A stretch of 33,435 nucleotides of DNA from JBOHWJ01 sp050736615. GTDB taxonomy: Bacteria; Desulfobacterota; Binatia; Binatales; Binataceae. How positions within the stretch are numbered: position 1 is the first letter of the stretch; each line of letters starts with the position of its first letter. Both the position numbers and the translations under genes were made by a program. This document shows, piece after piece, positions 7,431-15,755 of the stretch. Where the stretch lies: NCBI GenBank assembly GCA_050736615.1, contig JBOHWL010000285.1, forward strand, positions 1 through 33,435, read 5' to 3'. The notes beneath the pieces were generated by a model. It was not told the origin of the DNA and made no database searches. It was given only the letters and a program-made list of their open reading frames with translations.

Positions 7431-8987
7431 ATGAGTTGGCAGCGAGAATTAGATGAGATTCGCCACCGTATGGAACTCGCCCGTAAAATGGGCGGCCCGG
7501 AGAATATCAAGCGCCAGCATGACGGCGGCAAGCTAACCGTGCGCGAGCGGATCGATCGTTTGCTCGATCCAGGCTCGCTCCACGAATACGGCGCTTTGGC
7601 GGGATCGAGCAAGTACGAAGGCGCGGAGCTGGCCGAGTTCCGGCCGGCCAATTTTGTCCTCGGCACCGGCAAAATCAACGGGCGGCGCGTAGTGGTCGGC
7701 GGCGACGATTTCACCGTACGGGGTGGCGCGGCCGACGCGGCCATTCACAGCAAGCAGGTATGGGGCGAATTGCTCGCGCATGAGTTGCGGATGCCGATTG
7801 TGCGACTGGTTGACGGTTCGGGCGGCGGTGGCAGCGTCCGTTCCATGGAAAAGGTCAAGGCGACTTATGTCCCGGCCAACCCGGGCTGGGATGTGGTGGT
7901 CAAGGTGATGTCCGAGGTGCCAGTGGTTTCCGGTTGCATGGGCTCGGTCGCCGGATTGGGCGCGGCGCGAGTCGCGGCCTCGCATTTTTCCGTGATGGTG
8001 CGCGGTTCGAGCCAACTCTTCGTGGCCGGGCCGCCGGTGGTGAAATTCGGCGTCGGCGAGGAGCTCGATAAAGAGGAGCTTGGAGGCTCCCACATCCATG
8101 CCTACCTGAGCGGCGCGGTCGACAACGAGGCTGAAAGCGAGGAGGACGCGTTCGCCATGATCCGGCGCTTCCTTTCCTATCTGCCGCAAAGCGTATGGCA
8201 AATCCCGCCGTACCAAAAAACCAGCGATGACCCGAATCGGCGCGAACCCGAGCTGATTGAGCTGGTGCCGCGCAATCGCCGGCAGGGCTATGACGCGCGC
8301 CATATGCTCGAATTGATCCTGGACCACGACTCATGGTTCGAAATAGCGCCCTACTTCGGCGGCTCGCTGATCACCGGCCTGGCCCGGCTCGACGGTTATC
8401 CGGTTGGCGTAATGGCGAACGATCCGTACGTGATTGGCGGTTCGATGGATGCGACCGCTTCGGACAAGATGATTCGCTTCGTCGATCTCTGCGACACGTT
8501 CCATCTGCCGGTGGTGAATTTCGTCGATCAGCCGGGTTTTCTGATCGGGCGCGACGCCGAAATCGCCGGCACGATCCGTCATGGTGTGCGCGCATTATAC
8601 GCGGTGTTCCAGGCCGAAGTACCGTGGGTCGCGATTATGGTGCGGCGCGCGTTCGGCGTGGCCGGCGCGGGTCACGGCCGCACCACCGGCCTCAACTTCC
8701 GCTACGCATGGCCGTCGGCGGACTGGGGTTCGTTACCGCTCGAAGGCGGTATCGAGGCCGCCTATAAGCGCGATCTCGCCGCCGCCGCCGACCCGGAGAA
8801 ATTGCGGCAGGAGCTCGAGGATCGCTTTAATGCGATCCGCTCGCCGCTCCGGACCGCGGAATTATTCGGCATCGAGGAAATAATTGATCCGCGTGATACG
8901 CGTCCGCTCTTAATCGAATGGGTGCGGCAAGCCTACGAGATCGTGCCCAGCCAGGTTGGCATCCGCACGCGTACGATGCGCCCGTGA
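7431..8987 (+). CDS. Acyl-CoA carboxylase, carboxyltransferase subunit
   Basis: Transfers CO2 from biotin to an acyl-CoA (acetyl-, propionyl- or methylcrotonyl-type). The 518 residues hold fused N- and C-terminal carboxyltransferase domains with crotonase-like folds. The N-half has KLTVRERIDRLLDPGS, DGSGGGGSVRSME and SGCMGSVAGLGAA. The C-half has GVMANDPYVIGGSMD, VDQPGFLIG and RAFGVAGAGHG. ATG 7431 is preceded by GGAGGA at 7420-7425; upstream TTG 7377 and ATG 7410 are rejected for lack of such a site. A small biotinyl carrier follows 106 bases downstream. No biotin carboxylase is encoded in this window, so the ATP-dependent subunit must come from elsewhere. The acyl-CoA substrate cannot be read from the sequence with confidence. 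Confidence 0.9.
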   Translation: MSWQRELDEIRHRMELARKMGGPENIKRQHDGGKLTVRERIDRLLDPGSLHEYGALAGSSKYEGAELAEFRPANFVLGTGKINGRRVVVGGDDFTVRGGAADAAIHSKQVWGELLAHELRMPIVRLVDGSGGGGSVRSMEKVKATYVPANPGWDVVVKVMSEVPVVSGCMGSVAGLGAARVAASHFSVMVRGSSQLFVAGPPVVKFGVGEELDKEELGGSHIHAYLSGAVDNEAESEEDAFAMIRRFLSYLPQSVWQIPPYQKTSDDPNRREPELIELVPRNRRQGYDARHMLELILDHDSWFEIAPYFGGSLITGLARLDGYPVGVMANDPYVIGGSMDATASDKMIRFVDLCDTFHLPVVNFVDQPGFLIGRDAEIAGTIRHGVRALYAVFQAEVPWVAIMVRRAFGVAGAGHGRTTGLNFRYAWPSADWGSLPLEGGIEAAYKRDLAAAADPEKLRQELEDRFNAIRSPLRTAELFGIEEIIDPRDTRPLLIEWVRQAYEIVPSQVGIRTRTMRP

Positions 8988-9093
8988 ATGGCGCGATGGT
9001 TCAACCTGATCCGGCGTCTGGCGTGCGATTGCGCCCGCGTTCGCATCGGAACCCGACGGATCCTCATTCCAATTCAGGGAAAGGAAAGACTTG

Positions 9094-9306
9094 ATGGAAT
9101 TGCGCAGCCCGGCGGTCGGTAAAGTGCTCAGGATGTCGGTCGAGGTGGGTGCTCAAGTTGCACGCGGCCAGGAATTGATGGTGATCGAATCGATGAAGGT
9201 GGAGATTCTAATCAAGGCCAACGGCGCGGGGCGCGTGAAGCAACTGATGGTCAAAGTCGGCGACCTGGTCTCGCGCCACCGCCCCCTGGCAATAATCGAA
9301 GGGTGA
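9094..9306 (+). CDS. Small biotin/lipoyl-attachment carrier protein
   Basis: A 70-residue stand-alone biotinyl domain and probably the mobile carrier for the upstream carboxyltransferase. The hairpin turn carries ESMKVE, so the modified residue is K35. The canonical biotin motif is (A/S)MKM, so the residue after Lys is Val instead of Met. The fold is otherwise complete (SPAVGKVLRMSVEVGAQVARGQ before, GAGRVKQLMVKVGDLV after). ATG 9094 has AGGA at 9082-9085. The stop codon is one base from that of the convergent nitroreductase, so there is no room for a terminator. Biotin is favoured over lipoate because of the neighbour gene. Confidence 0.85.
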   Translation: MELRSPAVGKVLRMSVEVGAQVARGQELMVIESMKVEILIKANGAGRVKQLMVKVGDLVSRHRPLAIIEG

Positions 9307-9307
9307 G

Positions 9308-9958
9308 TTATCGAGGGTTCACGGTCGGACCCCAGTGCTCGAAAAAGGCGACCTCGGCGGCGGATTTGCGTACCGGGCGGTCCCAACGCCCTTTCGGATA
9401 TCCCATCGGGACCAGGATTTCATTGGCGTAATTGTCAGGCACTCCGAGGAACTCGTCGATTTCATCCGCGAACATGTGATGGAGTCCGGTGATCGACGTG
9501 CCGAGCCCATGGCCGCGCGCCGCCAGACATAGATTCTGCACCGCCGGAAAAATCGAGCCATACATCGGACGCCCCGCGCGTGCGGCATCGTTGTAACGCT
9601 TGACGCAGGCGAAGATCAGCACCGGCGCCTCAGCCAGATGATTCGCCAGATAGTTGGCCGACTTTAGACTTCGGCCTTCCGGCGTGTTCGATTCAGTTTC
9701 CAGCACGCGCCGTTTCGCCGGCGTCAGATAATGCGTCTCCCAGGCCTTCTTGTAGCGTTCGGCGACGAAGCGGCGGGCCTCAATTTCAGTGACCACTAAA
9801 AATATCCAGGGCTGGCGATTGCTGTTGGAGGGACTCATCGTGGCCGCTTCGATGATCTTCAAAATGATCTCGCGCGGCACTGGGTCAGGCTTGAGCCGCC
9901 GCATCGCGCGCGTGGTATAGATCGCCTGGTAAAGATCGAACCCGGGATGGCCGTACAT
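9308..9958 (-). CDS. Nitroreductase-family flavoprotein
   Basis: An FMN-dependent oxidoreductase of the nitroreductase superfamily, 216 residues from ATG 9958. Visible signatures are TTRAMRRLKPDPVP (phosphate-binding Arg cluster), ATMSPSNSNRQPW (FMN contact loop) and GLGTSITG near the C-terminal third. Members reduce nitroaromatics, quinones or enones with NAD(P)H; the substrate here is unknown. The frame stays open to 10033, but that extension runs through the repeat-associated tract at 9985-10010, so 9958 is the likelier start. No clear Shine-Dalgarno precedes it. It is convergent with the biotinyl carrier. Confidence 0.85.
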   Translation of the reverse strand: MYGHPGFDLYQAIYTTRAMRRLKPDPVPREIILKIIEAATMSPSNSNRQPWIFLVVTEIEARRFVAERYKKAWETHYLTPAKRRVLETESNTPEGRSLKSANYLANHLAEAPVLIFACVKRYNDAARAGRPMYGSIFPAVQNLCLAARGHGLGTSITGLHHMFADEIDEFLGVPDNYANEILVPMGYPKGRWDRPVRKSAAEVAFFEHWGPTVNPR

Positions 9959-10451
9959 GGAGACAAATTTAACATAATCGTACCGCACGTCGCAGACTCT
10001 TTTGCGCTCTTCACTCACGGACGTTCTGTGCAAGCGTGTTTGTCATTCCGAGCCGTGCGAGGAATCCCGGGATCAGTTTTTTTGCTTCGGTCTATCCGGG
10101 ATTCCTCACTACGCAGGCTGCGTTCGGAATGACACCGGTGGCTTATGCGAAGGTTCACTCGCGGGACTCGCTCCGCTGCTTATCCATAACCCGCGTCGAA
10201 CACGGTTCCGTGGTGGCGGCGCTTCGGCCAGCATAAGAACTCACCTGCTCATTGCCCTTCGCTTCATTAATTGTGTTCGCTTTTACTCGCGGAGCCGTTT
10301 CCTGACGGGGCCCGCCTCTTGTGGCTGGCTTTCATTTCGTGAAATAAAAGAATGAACGGGTGAGTTGTACTCTCGCTGGCGGAACGGCAGGGAGGCGACA
10401 TCACGCAATCGTCAGCCGCACTCCTCGCTTCCCCGCCACCAAGGAGGAGTC
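9959..10451. other. Non-coding gap with repeat copy 2
   Basis: No credible gene in 493 bases. It holds a short repeat-associated tract (GCACGTCGCAGACTC, 9985-9999) and repeat copy 2 (10041-10134). An AT-richer stretch near 10328-10353 has a small inverted repeat, TTTCA and TGAAA around TTTCG. A strong GGAGGAG Shine-Dalgarno at 10443-10449 belongs to the next gene. No convincing promoter is seen. Confidence 0.6.
10041..10134. repeat. Dispersed palindromic repeat, copy 2 (complete hairpin)
   Basis: The cleanest copy. The left arm begins TGTCATTCCGAGCCGTGCGA and continues GGAATCCCGGGA. The right arm reads TCCGGGATTCCTCACTACGC and ends CGTTCGGAATGACA. The arms are imperfect reverse complements over about 35 bases around a T-rich loop, so either strand can fold into a long hairpin. 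Confidence 0.85.
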
Positions 10452-12161
10452 ATGCAATACGACATCGTGATTCGCAATGGGACCGTGATCGACGGTTCAG
10501 GGATGCCGCGATTTCGCGCGGACATCGGTATCGCGCAAGGCAAAATAGCGACAATTGGCAAGATTCGCGACGGCGCGCGCGAAACCATCGACGCCGACGG
10601 CCAGGTGGTCTCACCGGGCATCATCGACGCCCATACGCATATGGACGCGCAGGTCTTCTGGGATCCCCTCGGCACCTGCTCGTGCTGGCACGGCATCACC
10701 TCGGTGGTGATGGGCAACTGCGGCTTCTCCTTGGCCCCGTGCGCTGAAAAAGACAAGCTGCTGGTCATGCGCAATCTCGAGCGCGCCGAAGATATCGCGC
10801 CCGAGGCGATGGAGGCCGGCATCAAATGGTCATGGGAGACATATCCGCAATATCTCGACGCGGTTGAGCGCACGCCCAAAGGCATCAACTACGCCGCCTA
10901 TATCGGCCATTCAGCGCTGCGCACCTACGTGATGGGTGAGCGGGCGTTCGAGAAAGAAGCCAACGGCGAGGACCTCGATGCGATGAAGCAGGAGGTGCGC
11001 GCCGCCATCCGCGCCGGCGCCATCGGGTTCACCACTTCACGCACGCGCAACCATCAGACGCCCGACGGACATCCGGTTGCGAGCCGGCTGGCGAATTGGA
11101 ATGAAGTGCGCGAGTTGGTCGGCGTAATGGGAGAAGAAAAGCACGGCGTCTTCGAGATTGCCGGTGAGGATACCGGTTTGGCGCCCGAACGGATTCAGGA
11201 TTATCTCGACCGGCTCAAGGCGCTGGCGGTCGATACCGGCGTCCCCGTGACCTACGGGATGTTCAGTGCGCGCCGGGCACCGGATTATTGGCGGCCGTTT
11301 TTCAAGCTCGCCGACGAAACCGCCGCGGCCGGCGGCCGCATGTTCATCCAGGTTCACAGCCGTTCACTCAACGTCGTGCTGTCGTTCGAGACTACGATGC
11401 CCTTTGACAAGCTGCCGGTCTGGCGCGACATCCGCAAACTGCCATTGGCGGAGCAGGAAGCCGCGCTGCGCAGTCCCGAAACACGCCGTAAGCTGGTCGA
11501 GGCGGCCAATGCCGAACCGCGTCACGGTTCGCGCGGAGTCGGAGCGGAGGCGCGACACGCAAACTACAAGTGGATGTTCGTGATGGAGCAGCCCAATCCG
11601 CCCCATCGTTCGGTGGCGGAGCTTGCGGCGGAACAGAACCGCGATCCGGTTGACGTGATTATCGATTTGGCCCTGGCTAAGCATCTCAAGCAATTCTTCC
11701 TGCAGCCGCTGGCCAACGAGAACCAGGATCACGTGCTCGAAATGATGCGCCATCCGCGCTCCGTGGTGACCTTCTCGGATTCCGGCGCGCACGTGTCGCA
11801 GATCATGGATTCGTCCCTGCAAAGTCATTTGCTGAGCTACTGGGTGCGTGACAAGCAGGTATTCACGCTCGAAGAGGCCATCCGGATGTTGACCTTCGTT
11901 CCGGCCTCGCATTGGGGACTGAGTGGACGTGGCCTGTTGCGCGAAGGATGGGCCGCCGACGTCATCATCTTCGACCCCGATCGGATCGCACCGATGATGC
12001 CGGAAGTGGATCACGATCTGCCCGCCGGCGCGCGTCGGCTGAAGCAAAAGGCAACCGGGCTGGCGGCAACCATTGTCAATGGCGAAGTCGTGCTGCGCAA
12101 TAACGAGCATACCGGGGCGCTGCCCGGACGCCTGTTGCGCGGCCCTCAGGCGCAGGCATAG
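10452..12161 (+). CDS. N-acyl-D-amino-acid deacylase-type amidohydrolase (Amidohydro_3)
   Basis: A 569-residue zinc hydrolase related to D-aminoacylases, dihydroorotases and hydantoinases. The N-terminal beta domain is followed by the HTHMD metal motif (H61, H63). GNCG carries the Cys (C90) at the position that binds zinc in D-aminoacylase. FSDSGAHVSQI holds the likely catalytic Asp. The C-terminal end returns to the beta domain (GWAADVIIFDPDRI). ATG 10452 has GGAGGAG three bases upstream, an unusually strong and rather close Shine-Dalgarno; an upstream start at 10365 is rejected. It lies nine bases before the alpha/beta hydrolase and is probably co-transcribed with it. The substrate is unknown: an N-acyl amino acid, cyclic amide or ester is possible. 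Confidence 0.87.
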   Translation: MQYDIVIRNGTVIDGSGMPRFRADIGIAQGKIATIGKIRDGARETIDADGQVVSPGIIDAHTHMDAQVFWDPLGTCSCWHGITSVVMGNCGFSLAPCAEKDKLLVMRNLERAEDIAPEAMEAGIKWSWETYPQYLDAVERTPKGINYAAYIGHSALRTYVMGERAFEKEANGEDLDAMKQEVRAAIRAGAIGFTTSRTRNHQTPDGHPVASRLANWNEVRELVGVMGEEKHGVFEIAGEDTGLAPERIQDYLDRLKALAVDTGVPVTYGMFSARRAPDYWRPFFKLADETAAAGGRMFIQVHSRSLNVVLSFETTMPFDKLPVWRDIRKLPLAEQEAALRSPETRRKLVEAANAEPRHGSRGVGAEARHANYKWMFVMEQPNPPHRSVAELAAEQNRDPVDVIIDLALAKHLKQFFLQPLANENQDHVLEMMRHPRSVVTFSDSGAHVSQIMDSSLQSHLLSYWVRDKQVFTLEEAIRMLTFVPASHWGLSGRGLLREGWAADVIIFDPDRIAPMMPEVDHDLPAGARRLKQKATGLAATIVNGEVVLRNNEHTGALPGRLLRGPQAQA

Positions 12162-12170
12162 GGGATTTCG

Positions 12171-13055
12171 ATGATCACGGAACAACTTAACAAGGTCGTC
12201 GGCATCCTGCGTTCAATCCCGCGCGATCCCACGGCCGAGGTCGGACGCATGCGCGGCGCGATGGAGAAAGTGAGCGAACGCGTCGCCGGCGACGTCAAAT
12301 GCGAGCAGGTCGAAGCGGGCGGCGTGCCGGCGGAATGGATCGTTCCGCCCAACGCCGCCAACGATCGCGTCGTCCTGTATCTGCACGGCGGCGGTTACGT
12401 GATGGGTTCGATCAACACTCATCGCGCGATGATCGCGCGGATCGCCCGCGCCGCCAATGCACGCGGTCTCGCGCTCACCTATCGGCTGGCACCGGAGCAT
12501 CCGTTTCCCGGGGCGCTCGACGATTCCGTCGCGGGCTATAAATGGCTGCTGGCGCAGGGCTACAAGCCGGGCAAGATCGTGATCGCGGGTGATTCCGCCG
12601 GCGGCGGCCTGGCACTCGCCGCACTGCTGGCGATTCGTGACGGTGGTACGCCTCAGCCGGCCGCCGGGATTCTGATCTCACCCTGGAATGACCTCGACGG
12701 CAGCGGCGATTCAGTGAAGACGCGCGCCGAGCGTGACCCGTCGGTGGACCAACCCGGTTTGTCCCGCATGGCGAAGATGTACGCGGGCGGCGCGGATCCG
12801 AAAAACCCGCTGCTCTCGCCACTCCATGCGGACTTTCACGGATTGCCGCCGTTGCTGATGCAGGTCGGCGACGCCGAAGTGCTGCTCGACGATTCAACCC
12901 GGGTGGCCGAACGTGCCAAAGCCGCTGGAGTTAAAGTTGACCTCGAAGTGTGGGATGACATGGTACACGTGTGGCACGTGTTCGCGAAGATCCTGCCGGA
13001 AGGCCAGCAGGCGATCGATAAGATCGGTTCGTACGTGATTGCTCATACCGCGTAG
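12171..13055 (+). CDS. Alpha/beta hydrolase, hormone-sensitive-lipase family esterase
   Basis: A 294-residue esterase of the HSL (bacterial family IV) group. LYLHGGGYVMGS gives the HGGG oxyanion loop (72-75). AGDSAGGGLA holds nucleophile S142, QVGDAEVLLDD the acid (about D234), and MVHVWHVF the His (H266). YRLAPEHPFPGALDD is also typical of the family. ATG 12171 has AGGGGA upstream and follows the amidohydrolase stop by nine bases, so the two enzymes probably act in one degradation route. No signal peptide is seen, so it is likely cytoplasmic. A terminator follows at 13072. Confidence 0.92.
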   Translation: MITEQLNKVVGILRSIPRDPTAEVGRMRGAMEKVSERVAGDVKCEQVEAGGVPAEWIVPPNAANDRVVLYLHGGGYVMGSINTHRAMIARIARAANARGLALTYRLAPEHPFPGALDDSVAGYKWLLAQGYKPGKIVIAGDSAGGGLALAALLAIRDGGTPQPAAGILISPWNDLDGSGDSVKTRAERDPSVDQPGLSRMAKMYAGGADPKNPLLSPLHADFHGLPPLLMQVGDAEVLLDDSTRVAERAKAAGVKVDLEVWDDMVHVWHVFAKILPEGQQAIDKIGSYVIAHTA

Positions 13056-13071
13056 GGATTTTGCTTTTGCA

Positions 13072-13107
13072 AAACGGGCCGCGTCTCTCCGGAGACGCGG
13101 CCCGTTT
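13072..13107. terminator. Bidirectional intrinsic terminator
   Basis: A perfect 16-bp stem (13072-13087 with 13092-13107; arm AAACGGGCCGCGTCTC) closed by the tetraloop TCCG on a C-G pair, a UNCG-class loop. It ends in TTTGATTT on the plus strand and in T-rich sequence on the minus strand. It sits between the convergent esterase and acyl-CoA dehydrogenase genes and can serve both. Confidence 0.9.
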
Positions 13108-13162
13108 GATTTAAACCGCTCGACAGCTTTTTCGCCGCGCGCATCCCGCCGCTGGTTTTGGT

Positions 13163-14350
13163 TCAAAAGCCTTTGGGCAATCCCAACACACGCTCGCCAA
13201 TCACGTTGCGCTGGATTTCGCTGGTTCCCGCGCCGATCGTCATGCCGCGCGCGGCGAGCATGCGATATGACCATTTGCCCTCATCCATGGCGAACGGCGC
13301 CTGATAGGTAAATTGGCTGTACGGACCGAGTAATTCCATGGCGAACTTCTGCATGCGGACGTTGAGTTCGCTGTAGGCGACTTTCTGAATCGAACTCTCC
13401 GGGCCGGGCGACAAACCCTTGAGCTCGCGCGTGAACTGGCGCAATCCGGTGTATCTGATTGCTTGCGCCTCGCACATGAACTCGCTGATCTTCTGGCGCA
13501 CATTTGAGTCATCCCAAGCGGAACCGCCATCGCGCCTGAGCGTCCGGGCCAGCCGCGCCAACTCGCTTACAACCTCAGTCATGTCGCGTGCGCGCCGCTC
13601 GTACATCAAGGAGGTCAGCGCCACCAACCATCCCTGATTTCTCTCACCGACGATGTTTTTCTTGGGCACGCGCACATCTTCGAAGAACATCTCGTTGAAG
13701 CCGCGATCGCCGGTCATCTGCACCAGCGGACGCACGGTAATTCCCGCGCTGTGCATGTCCACCAGCAGGTACGTGATGCCCTTGTGCTTGGGCGCCTCGG
13801 GATCGGTGCGCACCAGCAGAAAGCACATGTCGGCGTGATGCGCATCCGAGGTCCATACCTTCTGACCGTTGATCACGAAGTAATCACCGTCGTCAATCGC
13901 GCGTGTCTGCAAGGAGGCAAGATCGGAACCGGAGTTGGGTTCCGAATAGCCCTGGCACCAGATTTCTTCGGCGGCGAGCATCGGCGGCAGATAGCGCCGG
14001 CGCTGTTCCTCCGTTCCCCAGTGCATCAGGGTCGGACCGACCAGTCGAATACCCTGGCCGTTGACCAGCTCCGGAGCGCCAATCGCGGCCAGCTCCTCCC
14101 TCTGGATGAACTGCTGGCTGAGGGAAGCACCGCGGCCCCCATACTCTTTGGGCCATCCGATACCGACCCAACCGCCGGCATGCATCCGCTTATGCCAAGA
14201 GAGCCGCCGCCGCCATTCCTCGCCCTCCTCTCCGGCCATAAATTCGACGGAAAACGGGTATTTGTGATGATCTTGCGGCAAATTCTGGCCCAGCCAGGCT
14301 TGGAATTCGTGGCGGAATGCTTCATCTTCTTCGGCGAATTTGAAATCCAT
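13163..14350 (-). CDS. Acyl-CoA dehydrogenase (paralogue A)
   Basis: FAD enzyme introducing the alpha-beta double bond in an acyl-CoA, 395 residues. It shows WCQGYSEPNSGSD (131-143, FAD/substrate region), GQKVWTS, TGDRGFNEMFFEDVRVP and the C-terminal GAGTSEIQRNVIGERVLGLPKG. The usual medium-chain catalytic Glu of the YEGT motif is absent (GAGT here). The base is probably E251 in LMYER, the helix-G position used by isovaleryl- and long-chain enzymes. ATG 14350 is chosen because GAGGAAAA lies just upstream and MDF aligns with the paralogue's N-terminus; an upstream ATG at 14416 has no support. Its closest visible relative is the next gene. The substrate is unknown. Confidence 0.93.
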   Translation of the reverse strand: MDFKFAEEDEAFRHEFQAWLGQNLPQDHHKYPFSVEFMAGEEGEEWRRRLSWHKRMHAGGWVGIGWPKEYGGRGASLSQQFIQREELAAIGAPELVNGQGIRLVGPTLMHWGTEEQRRRYLPPMLAAEEIWCQGYSEPNSGSDLASLQTRAIDDGDYFVINGQKVWTSDAHHADMCFLLVRTDPEAPKHKGITYLLVDMHSAGITVRPLVQMTGDRGFNEMFFEDVRVPKKNIVGERNQGWLVALTSLMYERRARDMTEVVSELARLARTLRRDGGSAWDDSNVRQKISEFMCEAQAIRYTGLRQFTRELKGLSPGPESSIQKVAYSELNVRMQKFAMELLGPYSQFTYQAPFAMDEGKWSYRMLAARGMTIGAGTSEIQRNVIGERVLGLPKGF

Positions 14351-14504
14351 TTGTTTTTCCTCGCCGCCAGCGCGGCGGCCGCCTTTATCTATGTCGGGCT
14401 TGAAGAAAACATTCACATGGTATGAGCGGATTTTCGCACAAGTTCAGCCGAAATTTCAAAACGAGAAGACAAGCCGCACCGGCTCGGCGCCATCGTCGTG
14501 AGAC

Positions 14505-14528
14505 AAAAAGGCGGCCTTGATAGCCGCC
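14505..14528 (-). terminator. Intrinsic terminator of acyl-CoA dehydrogenase B
   Basis: Read on the minus strand: GGCGGC, 7-base loop, GCCGCC, then TTTTT. It lies 37 bases beyond the stop codon of the gene at 14565-15755. It separates the two paralogous dehydrogenases into independent transcription units. Confidence 0.88.
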
Positions 14529-14564
14529 CTCTTGCTTGGAACATCGTCGCCAGGATGAACCCAC

Positions 14565-15755
14565 CTAACCCTTGGGTAATCCGAGCACCCGTTCACCGAT
14601 GATGTTGTGCTGGATTTCGCTGGTGCCGCCGGCGATCGTGAGCGCGCGTGACGCCAGCATCTTGTAGGACCATTTGCCGCGATCAGGCGCATAGGGGGCC
14701 TGGTATTCCATCTGGCTGTATGGCCCGAGCAACTCCATCGCGAACTTCGCGATCCGCAGGTTAAGTTCGCTGGTGGTGAGCTTGCCGATCGAGCCCTCCG
14801 GCCCCGGCGGCAATCCCTTGAGCCGCCGCGTCAATTGCCGCAAATTGCTATAGCGCAATGCCATCGCGTCACAGGCGAAGCCCGCAATACGCTGACGTAC
14901 TTCCGTATCTTTCCACGCGGTGGAACCGTCACGCCGGGTATTTTTTGCCAGACTCGCGAGATCTTCGACCATGCTCATCATATCGCGGCCAGCACTGATA
15001 CCGGTGCGCTCGAACATCAGAGTGGTCACCGCGACTTGCCAACCTTGGTTCTTCTGACCAACCAGATTTTCCCTCGGCACCTTGACGTCTTCGAAAAAGA
15101 CCTCGTTGAAGCCACGATCGCCGGTGATCTGCACGAGCGGGCGCACAGTGATGCCGGGGCTGTGCATATCGACCAGCAGATAGCTGATACCCTTATGCTT
15201 CGGTGCCTCAGGGTCGGTGCGGGTGAGCAGGATGCACCAGTCAGCGTGATGCGCGCCCGAGGTCCAAACCTTCTGGCCGTTGACGACAAAGTAATCGCCT
15301 TGTTCAACGGCTCGGGTTTGCAAAGAGGCCACGTCCGAGCCGGCGTTAGGCTCTGAGTAGCCTTGGCACCATAATTCCTCGGCTGAAAGAATCTTCGGCA
15401 CGTAGCGCTTTTTCTGCTCCTCGTTGCCCCAATGAATCAGAGTAGGACCGACCAGCATAATGCCGAGCGCATTAACCAGACCGGGCGCGTTGGCACGCAT
15501 CATTTCCTCGTTGTAAACCACCTGCTGCTCGAGCGTGGCACCGCGACCGCCATATTCTTTGGGCCAACTCACGCCGACCCATCCGGCCGCGTGCATCTTG
15601 CGATGCCATTGGCGGTGAAAATTGAAATCCGCGTCCTCGCTGCGCGTGAACTCGCCCGGGAGTTCATCGCGCTGACCGGCGGGCACATTGGCCGCCAGCC
15701 AGGCGCGAAATTCACGGCGGAACGCTGCCGCCTCGTCGCTATAGTTGAAATCCAT
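14565..15755 (-). CDS. Acyl-CoA dehydrogenase (paralogue B)
   Basis: A 396-residue FAD-dependent acyl-CoA dehydrogenase, collinear with and clearly homologous to the product of 13163-14350; long identical blocks include LVDMHS, GITVRPLVQ and RTDPEAPKHKGI. It shows WCQGYSEPNAGSD, GQKVWTSGAHHADW and GGTSEIQHNIIGERVLGLPKG. The YEGT glutamate is missing here too (AGGT), and E249 in LMFER is the probable base. Relative to A it has a short insertion after LMFER (TGISAGRDM). The ATG at 15755 has a good GGAGGA site. A terminator follows at 14528-14505. The substrate is unknown. The pair could be homomers of different chain-length preference or partners in one heteromer; the separate terminators slightly favour the former. 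Confidence 0.94.
   Translation of the reverse strand: MDFNYSDEAAAFRREFRAWLAANVPAGQRDELPGEFTRSEDADFNFHRQWHRKMHAAGWVGVSWPKEYGGRGATLEQQVVYNEEMMRANAPGLVNALGIMLVGPTLIHWGNEEQKKRYVPKILSAEELWCQGYSEPNAGSDVASLQTRAVEQGDYFVVNGQKVWTSGAHHADWCILLTRTDPEAPKHKGISYLLVDMHSPGITVRPLVQITGDRGFNEVFFEDVKVPRENLVGQKNQGWQVAVTTLMFERTGISAGRDMMSMVEDLASLAKNTRRDGSTAWKDTEVRQRIAGFACDAMALRYSNLRQLTRRLKGLPPGPEGSIGKLTTSELNLRIAKFAMELLGPYSQMEYQAPYAPDRGKWSYKMLASRALTIAGGTSEIQHNIIGERVLGLPKG

Noticed and set aside
10002..10355. Short frames on the plus strand in the gap before the D-aminoacylase-type gene
   Set aside because: They are read from repeat copy 2 and adjoining non-coding sequence, with no ribosome site and no domain.
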